This document shows, in pieces, positions 6,396-12,242 of a stretch of 12,242 nt of DNA. Each line of letters opens with the position of its first letter. Position 1 is the stretch's first letter. The stretch lies in contig JAEEZP010000172.1 in NCBI GenBank assembly GCA_016291915.1, positions 1 to 12,242 on the forward strand, given 5' to 3'. Under the pieces are notes generated by a model. The model had not been told where the DNA came from and did not search any database. It saw nothing but the letters and a program-made list of their open reading frames with translations. The DNA is from Prevotella sp. (lineage in GTDB: Bacteria; Bacteroidota; Bacteroidia; Bacteroidales; Bacteroidaceae). A program made the translations under genes and the position numbers.

Positions 6396-8177
6396 TTATT
6401 CCTCCTTATGGTCGCGCTCAACATAAGCCAGAGTCTGGCCCTTGCTTACCTTTGCGCCTTGCTTAGCCACAACCTCAACGAGTTTACCACCCAAAGCAGC
6501 TGGAATGGTCTCTATCTCACCCCATGGAGTCTGGATATAGCAGAAGGGCTGTCCTTCCTCATAGTGCTGACCGATGAACGGCTCAACACATGGAGCACAC
6601 TCACCATCACCACTGAACTCATAATATACCTGACCCTTAACAGGAGCTACCAATGCATCAGCCTTAGCATGCTTGAACTCAGCCAGTTTCTCCGGAGAGA
6701 GAGAAGCACCTAACTTAGCATCCTTTGCCTTCTGCAAGTCAGCCAGCATACGTTTCTTAGCGATACCACTCTTGAAGTCACGATACTGCTCGGGGTGCAT
6801 TCCCAACTCATAGAGCTCTTCATCATCCTGACCGTACTCCCATCCGTTCTCATCCATCTCCTTACGGAAATCATCGAGAGCGTTAGGAATCAATGTGTGT
6901 GGATCGGCATCTGTAAACTCACGACCCTGCTTTGCAGCCAACTCTTTGAGTTCCGGATCGATCTCTCCAGGAATCTTACCACTCTTACCAAGAATCATGC
7001 CCCACATAGAGTCGTCCATCATCACGAAGCGGCCCTTACCCTGCTCGATAGTCAGGAGGTTCATCAAAGCAATGTTCTTCACATACTGTGAGAATGGAGT
7101 TACCAATGGAGGATAACCAACGCGTGGCCATACATAAGCCACCTCGTCGAACAGTCTAACGAGCAGTTCATCCGTAGTATATTCGGGCTCACCCTTCTTT
7201 ACACGCAGGCTGTTGATAGTTCTGTGCATACCAGCCAAGTCAGCCATCATAGATCCCATCATACCGCCGGGAAGACCGCAGCCTAACAGCAGTGAAGACA
7301 TGATCTTGTTACCTGGGTTGATGAAGTAACCGAGCCAGTCGTCAATAAACTCCTGTGTCAGTGTACGTGCCTGCATATAGGCTTTCATATTGATCTCCTT
7401 CACCTCGAAACCTTCGTTCTTCAACATGCTCTGTACAGAGATGATATCGGGATGAACCTTACCCCAAGAAAGTGGCTCGATAGCAGTATCGATAACATCA
7501 GCACCATTATTACAAACCTCGAGGATAGATGCCATAGAAAGACCGGGACCAGAGTGACCGTGATACTGAATGATGATATCCGGATGCTTGGTCTTAATAG
7601 CCTTTGTGAGGGCACCGAGCAACGCAGGCTGTCCAATACCGGCCATATCCTTCAGACAGATCTCCTCAGCACCGGCAGCTATCAGTGTTTCAGCTATCTC
7701 ACTATAGTATTCTACGGTATGCACCGGAGAGGTGGTGATACATAAGGTAGCCTGCGGTGTCATACCGGCAGCCTTGGCCCACTTGATAGATGGGATAATA
7801 TTACGAACATCATTCAATCCACAGAAAATACGCGGGATGTCAACACCCTGAGCATGCTTTACCTTATACTGCAGCTCACGTACATCGTCAGGTACAGGAT
7901 ACATACGCAAAGCGTTAAGACCACGGTCGAGCATGTGAGTCTTGATACCAACTTCGTTGAAGGGCTTACAGAAAGCTCTTACCGCTGCATTTGGGTTTTC
8001 ACCAGCCAAAAGGTTAACCTGCTCGAAAGCACCACCGTTTGTTTCTACACGGTCGAAACATCCCATATCAATGATTACAGGAGCAATACGTTCCAACTGG
8101 TCTTTACGTGGCTGAAACTTACCTGAGCTCTGCCACATGTCTCGGTACACGAGACTGAACTGGATCTTCTTTTTCAT
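6396..8177 (-). CDS. oadA: Oxaloacetate decarboxylase alpha / pyruvate carboxylase subunit B-like carboxyltransferase
   Basis: A 593-residue cytosolic protein. Residues ~5-280 are an HMGL-like TIM-barrel carboxyltransferase domain with the motifs YRDMWQS (11-17, metal Asp13), CLKDMAG (174-180, Lys176 being the usual carboxylated lysine) and HGHSGPG (206-212, metal His206/His208). Residues ~285-470 are the conserved carboxylase domain, and ~508-587 a biotinyl/lipoyl-like domain. In that last domain the usual AMKM turn is replaced by TPWGE (550-554), so the biotin-accepting lysine is Gly553. Such enzymes move a carboxyl group between oxaloacetate/pyruvate (or similar 2-oxoacids) and biotin. Here the biotin would have to sit on another protein, or the reaction differs. 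No beta or gamma decarboxylase subunit and no biotin carboxylase gene is adjacent. The gene is monocistronic, with a promoter at 8243 and a terminator at 6347. The exact reaction is uncertain. Confidence 0.85.
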   Translation of the reverse strand: MKKKIQFSLVYRDMWQSSGKFQPRKDQLERIAPVIIDMGCFDRVETNGGAFEQVNLLAGENPNAAVRAFCKPFNEVGIKTHMLDRGLNALRMYPVPDDVRELQYKVKHAQGVDIPRIFCGLNDVRNIIPSIKWAKAAGMTPQATLCITTSPVHTVEYYSEIAETLIAAGAEEICLKDMAGIGQPALLGALTKAIKTKHPDIIIQYHGHSGPGLSMASILEVCNNGADVIDTAIEPLSWGKVHPDIISVQSMLKNEGFEVKEINMKAYMQARTLTQEFIDDWLGYFINPGNKIMSSLLLGCGLPGGMMGSMMADLAGMHRTINSLRVKKGEPEYTTDELLVRLFDEVAYVWPRVGYPPLVTPFSQYVKNIALMNLLTIEQGKGRFVMMDDSMWGMILGKSGKIPGEIDPELKELAAKQGREFTDADPHTLIPNALDDFRKEMDENGWEYGQDDEELYELGMHPEQYRDFKSGIAKKRMLADLQKAKDAKLGASLSPEKLAEFKHAKADALVAPVKGQVYYEFSGDGECAPCVEPFIGQHYEEGQPFCYIQTPWGEIETIPAALGGKLVEVVAKQGAKVSKGQTLAYVERDHKEE

Positions 8178-8242
8178 TACTTGATCTTTAGATTGTATAA
8201 GATTATGTTAATACATATAAGTTAGTTGTACTCTTTAAAATG

Positions 8243-8250
8243 CAAAATTA
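8243..8250 (-). promoter_or_regulatory. -7 box of the carboxyltransferase gene
   Basis: TAATTTTG on the minus strand (8250-8243) is an exact TAnnTTTG match, placing a start site about 60 nt before the ATG at 8177. The -33 region 20 nt upstream reads TATG, only a partial match. The surrounding 8178-8413 interval is strongly A/T-rich, as expected of a divergent promoter region, and I see no other gene in it. Confidence 0.5.
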
Positions 8251-8362
8251 ATGAATTTTTCTCAAATAGACATACATTATTGCGAAATAATTTTCAAAGT
8301 TTTTATTTTTTACAGTCTTTTACTTTGTTGAGGGTGCTTATGTTCGGAAAATCTCAAATAAA

Positions 8363-8394
8363 TTTGCTTTTTCACTCACTAAATCGTACCTTTG
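8363..8394 (+). promoter_or_regulatory. Promoter of the 8414 lipoprotein gene
   Basis: TTTG (8363-8366), a 20-nt spacer and TACCTTTG (8387-8394) make a perfect Bacteroidota promoter, identical in both boxes and spacing to the lptD promoter. The ATG at 8414 lies 19 nt after the -7 box, giving a short leader without a Shine-Dalgarno. Confidence 0.78.
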
Positions 8395-8413
8395 CAACAC
8401 AATAGTATAACAT

Positions 8414-9148
8414 ATGAAAAAGAAATCCATATTGATGATACTCCTTGCCATACTTCTTATGGCAGCGTGCAAGAATGAGAAAAAAGAGGTTTTGCCGATA
8501 GGACTGAACACTAAAATCGAGGGTGATTCCACTCTTTACGGGTTGGCATGCGACGGCTGTACAGACTCTGTGTTGGTTTTCCTGTCTGGCAAAGGTGGTG
8601 ATCCTGTCACCTATGACATTATCGATGCCATGAGGGAACATCATGTCATCGGTCGTCCCCATGTAGGCGACTGGGTTGCTATATTGATTGATCCTGAAGA
8701 CTCCACGAAAGCCTCTATGGTCATTAATCTTGATGAACTCAAAGGTACATGGACACAGAAGAAGACACCCATTCTGAAAGAACGTATTCAGGATTACGAA
8801 TTAAGTGATGAAGAACAGGCTAAGATAGACTCGTCTATGCGCAAACTGCTACAACCGGTAGATGTCGGTTTTGCTTTAAAACGCCATTATACGGCTACTC
8901 CCATTGGTGTATTGAGGCGGTCACGTACCAACGAAGACAGTCCGGTAATCATGCCGATACCAAAGTTTTATGTCGAGTGGCATGTCTTCAATGGTCAATT
9001 GGTATTGAAAGAGCGCAAGATGGCAGAAGTTGAAGGCAAAAGAACCTTCGTTGAGAATTTCGACACGGCATCATTTGTGATGATGACATCCGACTCACTT
9101 GTTTTACGTTTCAAAGACGGAGAACAATCTTACTCCCGAAAGGAATAA
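8414..9148 (+). CDS. Unrecognised 244-residue lipoprotein
   Basis: I do not recognise the family. The N-terminus is a clear type II signal peptide: KKK, a hydrophobic core and the lipobox LMAAC with Cys19 as lipidation site. The mature protein starts CKNEKKE, a charged stretch that may act as a surface-export signal of the type described in Bacteroidota. A CDGC pair sits at C46/C49. The rest looks like alternating beta strands (for example KFYVEWHVFNGQLVLKE and DSLVLRFKDG), with LKGTWTQ at 109-115 loosely recalling the G-x-W start of lipocalin-like domains; this last point is weak. There are no enzyme motifs and no transmembrane helix beyond the signal peptide. It has its own strong promoter, is divergent from the carboxyltransferase gene and ends 4 nt before the queF stop on the other strand. 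It is probably envelope-located. Confidence 0.8.
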   Translation: MKKKSILMILLAILLMAACKNEKKEVLPIGLNTKIEGDSTLYGLACDGCTDSVLVFLSGKGGDPVTYDIIDAMREHHVIGRPHVGDWVAILIDPEDSTKASMVINLDELKGTWTQKKTPILKERIQDYELSDEEQAKIDSSMRKLLQPVDVGFALKRHYTATPIGVLRRSRTNEDSPVIMPIPKFYVEWHVFNGQLVLKERKMAEVEGKRTFVENFDTASFVMMTSDSLVLRFKDGEQSYSRKE

Positions 9149-9152
9149 GTCC

Positions 9153-9611
9153 TTACGGCTGCAGCATCGCAAACCGTTGCTTTGCTAACAGCTCATATTC
9201 CGTACCCTTGCGCCCGTAGTTAGCATAAGGATAGATACTGATGCCGCCACGAGGTGTGAACAATCCACGTACCTCGATATATTTAGGATCCATCAATTGT
9301 ATGAGATCCTTCATGATCGTGTTCACACAGTCTTCATGGAAATCACCATGATTACGGAAACTGAAAAGATAGAGTTTCAGACTCTTACTCTCCACCATCC
9401 GCTTGTCAGGGATATACATGATTTTGATTTCTGCAAAGTCCGGCTGACCGGTGATCGGACATAAGGTAGTAAACTCCGGACAGTTAAACTGCACCCAATA
9501 GTCATTATCAGGATGCTGATTCTCAAAAGTCTCCAACACCTGTGGGGCATAATCATCGGCATATACCGTATTGCCACCCAACGATTTCAGTCCTTCCTGC
9601 TCTCTGCTCAT
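9153..9611 (-). CDS. queF: NADPH-dependent 7-cyano-7-deazaguanine reductase QueF
   Basis: A 152-residue type I (single-domain) QueF, a tunnelling-fold enzyme that reduces preQ0 to preQ1 with NADPH in queuosine tRNA modification. Visible signatures are the catalytic cysteine and acid in TTLCPITGQPDFAEI (Cys51, Asp58), the QueF NADPH motif ESKSLKLY (74-81) and the substrate-binding FHED (91-94). Length matches the short bacterial form (~150-165). The ATG at 9611 begins 3 nt after the stop of the upstream Ca2+/Na+ antiporter gene, so it is probably translated from the same message. No other queuosine gene and no preQ1 riboswitch-like leader is near, so the pairing with the antiporter looks like operon convenience rather than function. 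Confidence 0.95.
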   Translation of the reverse strand: MSREQEGLKSLGGNTVYADDYAPQVLETFENQHPDNDYWVQFNCPEFTTLCPITGQPDFAEIKIMYIPDKRMVESKSLKLYLFSFRNHGDFHEDCVNTIMKDLIQLMDPKYIEVRGLFTPRGGISIYPYANYGRKGTEYELLAKQRFAMLQP

Positions 9612-9614
9612 AAT

Positions 9615-10544
9615 TTATCTTACTGCATTATACACCAACCAACACATATAGGCAACAAAGATGAACGTAAGGGTGAAGCCCTCCCAACGCTCAATCTTAA
9701 ACTTTGTATATGAGAATCCCCAAAGAATCAACATACCGACAGTCATCACCGTCATATCTATCCAGGTAATACCATGAAGATCCATCGGGATAATCATTCC
9801 TGTAATACCTACGATCATAAGGATATTCAGTACATTACTGCCAATCACATTACCGATGGCAATAGCTGCCCTACCCTTCTTGGCAGCCACCACACTCGTA
9901 GCCAATTCAGGAAGAGAGGTACCACAGGCCACGATGGTAAGACCGATGACAGCATCACTCACACCGAGGCTCTTGGCAATCTTGGTAGCTCCGTCAACAA
10001 ATATATTACTACCCACGATAAGACATGCCAATCCTAAAACCATCAAACCAGCAGCCAGCCAGCCGTTCATCGTCTTCATCTGAGTCTCCTCTTCCTCATT
10101 CTTATCTTTTGCCATCCTCAGCGTGTACACCATGAAGATGATAAAGACAATGAAAAGTAAGATTGCATCAATCCTGGACAATTCATTATCGAGACACATC
10201 ACCATGAGCATCAGGGCGGCTACCATGGCAAAAACCATGTCTTTCCTGACGGTATTCTTACTGATCACCATCGGAGCAACAGCAGCCGAAACACCAACGA
10301 TCATCAAGGTGTTGAAAATGTTTGAACCTACGATATTTCCCAATGCCATGTCGGATGTTCCTTTGACAGCAGACGCCATACTCACGAAAAACTCCGGCAT
10401 CGATGTTCCGAACGCCACAATGGTAAGACCAATGACTATCTGAGGAATATTCAGTTTCACCGCCAAGGCAGTAGCTCCATCGGTCAGTCTGTCAGCTCCC
10501 CAAAGGACCAAGACAGCTCCTAATATTACAAATACTATACTCAT
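9615..10544 (-). CDS. Calcium/sodium antiporter, CaCA family (YrbG-like)
   Basis: A 309-residue inner-membrane exchanger of the K+-dependent/independent Na+/Ca2+ type, with the usual ten-helix inverted-repeat layout. Alpha-repeat 1 carries GTSMPE (46-51) and GNIVGSN (69-75); alpha-repeat 2 carries GTSLPE (208-213) and GNVIGSN (231-237). The acidic residues Glu51 and Glu213 are the expected ion ligands. A charged cytosolic loop (KDKNEEEETQMK, 146-157) separates the halves. The length is normal. The start at 10544 begins directly in helix 1 (MSIVFVILGAVLVLWGAD), so no later start is plausible. A -7 box ends only 8 nt upstream of it. queF follows after 3 nt in the same direction. Ca2+ efflux is inferred from the family; other divalent ions are possible. 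Confidence 0.93.
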   Translation of the reverse strand: MSIVFVILGAVLVLWGADRLTDGATALAVKLNIPQIVIGLTIVAFGTSMPEFFVSMASAVKGTSDMALGNIVGSNIFNTLMIVGVSAAVAPMVISKNTVRKDMVFAMVAALMLMVMCLDNELSRIDAILLFIVFIIFMVYTLRMAKDKNEEEETQMKTMNGWLAAGLMVLGLACLIVGSNIFVDGATKIAKSLGVSDAVIGLTIVACGTSLPELATSVVAAKKGRAAIAIGNVIGSNVLNILMIVGITGMIIPMDLHGITWIDMTVMTVGMLILWGFSYTKFKIERWEGFTLTFIFVAYMCWLVYNAVR

Positions 10545-10552
10545 ATTGCTGG

Positions 10553-10560
10553 CAAAGGTA
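10553..10560 (-). promoter_or_regulatory. -7 box of the Ca2+/Na+ antiporter-queF operon
   Basis: TACCTTTG on the minus strand (10560-10553) is an exact TAnnTTTG match and the third TACCTTTGC in the window to sit directly ahead of a start codon. No good TTTG is found 19-21 nt upstream. A near-palindrome TTCA-GTTAAC-A-TGAA (10571-10585) occupies that place and could be an operator. The start codon is 8 nt past the box, so the leader would be only a few nt. Confidence 0.5.
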
Positions 10561-10596
10561 AGAAATATTTTTCAGTTAACATGAAACAACGGTGAA

Positions 10597-11592
10597 TTAT
10601 TTGTCTTCAGCCAAATATCTTTGTGTACGTAAAGCCATGTTCTCCCGCAATTGATCACGATACAACCAGATTTCCCTTGAATGATAGTTCCCCTCTTTGC
10701 CGATCAGCGGCATGACATAGTCGGAGGCGGTATAACCCTCTACAAACGCCAATGACGATGCTGTATCCAGATGTACCGTCATCGTATCTTTCTTCTGTTC
10801 ATTGACAGGAAGCAACGGTGATGGTTCTGTGATCAGCACTGCCGGTGTCTCATCGGTTTTCCAGTTGACGGGATTGATAGCGATGACACTCTTTCCCCAA
10901 AGGGAAGCACTGGCATCGCGCACGGAGTTATAACAGATAGTAACACCCGTATCATCAGCCCCTTGTGCTGCCTTGATATTCCTATATTTATCCACTGTCT
11001 CTTGATCGATAGAAGTTCCTATTGCATAAGCTGCCACCATCCGCTGATAGGTTTCCGGTTTCATCTCCTTCATCAGTTCCAGCATGATAACAGCCCCCTG
11101 ACTGAATCCTGCTAAGATAAACGGCCGCCCATGATTAAGATTGGTAAGATAATAGGCAAAAGCTTTTTTTACATCAGACAATGCCACGTTCAGCCTTTCC
11201 ATGATACTTTCTTTCTCTTGGAATGACTGCAGTGAACACTGACGATAATAGGGACTGAAATAATTGAGTCTTCCGCTGAGCAAGGTATCCACACCAAGCA
11301 TCTCACCGTAGAGCGGTGTTCGCAGACTATCCTTATAGGTATCCGCATGATGATAGGTTACCCCATCTAAGGTATAATCACCCGTCTCCGTAGAGATAAT
11401 ATAAAAGAGGTCGGCCACCCCTTCCCGATCAGCGATATACCACTGGGTGGTATCCGCATAATCAGGTTCTTGTGGCAGAGCCTCACCTAAGTTATTCTTC
11501 CGTTTATCTGCAGAGTGACAACCCACCATGAACAACACCAGCAGCATGGTGGTAATCGGCATCACCGTCTTCTTCATCATCTCAATGCTCAT
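10597..11592 (-). CDS. DUF3089-type alpha/beta-hydrolase lipoprotein
   Basis: A 331-residue predicted lipoprotein with a serine-hydrolase fold. The signal peptide ends in the lipobox FMVGC (Cys25). The mature part opens with an AdlFYI-type strand after TTQWYIADREGVADLFY (48-64), typical of DUF3089 proteins. It has the nucleophile elbow AGFSQGA (161-167, Ser164) and a C-terminal NYHSREIWLYRDQL segment, whose His304 is the likely catalytic histidine; the acid is not certain. It would hydrolyse an ester, thioester or peptide bond in the periplasm or at the cell surface; the substrate is unknown. The ATG at 11592 forms an ATGA overlap with the stop of the upstream gene, which favours this start over Met5/Met6 and shows translational coupling. 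The gene ends 52 nt before the antiporter start, with no clear terminator between. Confidence 0.75.
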   Translation of the reverse strand: MSIEMMKKTVMPITTMLLVLFMVGCHSADKRKNNLGEALPQEPDYADTTQWYIADREGVADLFYIISTETGDYTLDGVTYHHADTYKDSLRTPLYGEMLGVDTLLSGRLNYFSPYYRQCSLQSFQEKESIMERLNVALSDVKKAFAYYLTNLNHGRPFILAGFSQGAVIMLELMKEMKPETYQRMVAAYAIGTSIDQETVDKYRNIKAAQGADDTGVTICYNSVRDASASLWGKSVIAINPVNWKTDETPAVLITEPSPLLPVNEQKKDTMTVHLDTASSLAFVEGYTASDYVMPLIGKEGNYHSREIWLYRDQLRENMALRTQRYLAEDK

Positions 11593-12242
11593 TCATTAGA
11601 TGCCTCTTTGACACGGATATCGGAAAGAGAGATGCCCTCGTCAGTTATCGTCACTGTGGCAATGATTTCCGGCATATCATCATACAGCAATACGGTTTCC
11701 TTGGTATCATTGTTTGTCTGATATCGAACGGCAGGAGTGATGCACACCGAGATCCGCTCATCACTGAGATCATAACTCAACTGCTCTCCTATCCATACAG
11801 CATCTTCGCAGATGCTATTGTTATTGTCCGACGTAGTAGTGACGGTGGTCAAGGGTTTGTCATTCAGATAAAGAGTTATCTTGTTACCTTCAACCTGATA
11901 ATTCAACTGTTGACAGAACAGCTGTTGCACATCATAAGGATCGATGCTCCTTACCACCGTGGCTTTTCCACCATCCACAAAGCGTAGTTGATAGAGATGC
12001 TCCACACGAACACCCGTACCTTCCATGTCAGCCCCTGTCAACCACAACGCATCAGCCTCAGCATCATAAATGGCAGTAGGCATATTACCATGACGGATAT
12101 CCGGTAAAGCCGTGATTGTCTGACCATTAGCCCTACTGACAAGAACACCGTAGTTCTCAGAAGACAATGTCTGCGAGCAATGCATCAACGACCATACGCT
12201 TAACTCACTGTCCTTATCTCCCAGAATCACTTCATAACGACC
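11589..12242 (-). CDS. Unidentified beta-rich protein, 5' end outside window
   Basis: The frame is open from the window edge (first complete codons GGT CGT TAT GAA) to the TGA at 11589, giving 217 visible C-terminal residues. The GTG at 12230 is internal to the open frame and not a convincing start. I do not recognise the family. The sequence is rich in short beta strands and Thr/Asp/Asn, with segments such as AIYDAEADALWLTGAD and NKITLYLNDKPLTTV that suggest a beta-propeller or beta-sandwich. No helix bundle, enzyme motif or membrane segment is visible. It overlaps the DUF3089 hydrolase gene by 4 nt (ATGA), so the two are probably one operon and may act together in the envelope. A signal peptide or lipobox would lie in the unseen part. 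Confidence 0.75.
   Translation of the reverse strand, partial: GRYEVILGDKDSELSVWSLMHCSQTLSSENYGVLVSRANGQTITALPDIRHGNMPTAIYDAEADALWLTGADMEGTGVRVEHLYQLRFVDGGKATVVRSIDPYDVQQLFCQQLNYQVEGNKITLYLNDKPLTTVTTTSDNNNSICEDAVWIGEQLSYDLSDERISVCITPAVRYQTNNDTKETVLLYDDMPEIIATVTITDEGISLSDIRVKEASNE

Noticed and set aside
6300..6713. 137-codon plus-strand open frame opposite the carboxyltransferase 3' end
   Set aside because: It runs across the terminator and the biotinyl-like domain on the opposite strand; its protein has no family features.
8178..8413. Hidden small gene or RNA in the 236-nt divergent spacer
   Set aside because: I see only the two promoters, A/T-rich DNA and a minor 6-bp inverted repeat (8276-8291); no open frame with coding character.
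9140..9154. AAGGA-ATAAG-TCCTT hairpin as terminator for the lipoprotein gene
   Set aside because: The stem is only 5 bp, is A/T-rich and has no U-tract on either strand.
9600..9625. preQ1 riboswitch for queF
   Set aside because: Only 3 nt separate queF from the upstream gene, and no pseudoknot-like leader is present.
10545..10596. Riboswitch or terminator between the DUF3089 gene and the Ca2+/Na+ antiporter
   Set aside because: The 52 nt hold only a -7 box and a short near-palindrome; too small for a riboswitch and no G/C-rich stem.

Overview
The window looks like ordinary chromosome from a Bacteroidota bacterium, most probably a Prevotellaceae member (Prevotella/Segatella type). This is inferred from three things: exact TAnnTTTG -7 promoter boxes with a TTTG -33 element 20 nt upstream, the near absence of Shine-Dalgarno sequences, and the family types encoded (large Bacteroidota-type LptD, biotin-domain carboxyltransferase, many lipoproteins). 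There are nine protein genes packed with almost no spare DNA. No tRNA, rRNA, CRISPR, insertion sequence or phage gene was seen. The longest gene-free stretch is 236 nt (8178-8413).

Left part, plus strand (1-2674): the 3' part of a CPA2-type cation:proton antiporter with two C-terminal TrkA-C (RCK-C) domains, followed 1 nt later by a P-loop NTPase fused to a CYTH domain. That second gene resembles the eukaryotic TTD14 architecture. Its stop codon overlaps the stop of the convergent lptD gene inside one palindromic TTAA.

Middle, minus strand (2671-8177): reading leftward from 8177, an oxaloacetate decarboxylase alpha/pyruvate carboxylase B-like carboxyltransferase, its hairpin terminator, an HD-domain hydrolase, an inverted-repeat-rich spacer with several promoter boxes, and the outer-membrane LPS assembly protein LptD. 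The carboxyltransferase has a biotinyl-like C-terminal domain in which the biotin-accepting lysine is replaced by glycine.

Right part (8178-12242): a divergent promoter region feeds the carboxyltransferase leftward and an unrecognised 244-residue lipoprotein rightward. The lipoprotein ends 4 nt from the convergent queF (queuosine precursor reductase). queF lies 3 nt downstream of a Ca2+/Na+ (CaCA) antiporter and is probably co-transcribed with it. Further right, also on the minus strand, a DUF3089-type alpha/beta-hydrolase lipoprotein overlaps by ATGA an unidentified beta-rich protein that runs off the window edge.

Functionally, the window mixes envelope biogenesis (LptD, lipoproteins), ion homeostasis (two antiporters), central carbon metabolism (carboxyltransferase) and tRNA modification (QueF). 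The observations most worth following are the lysine-less biotinyl domain, the antiporter/NTPase-CYTH pair as a possible ion-transport regulatory module, and the compact lptD promoter region with three -7 boxes and two hairpins.
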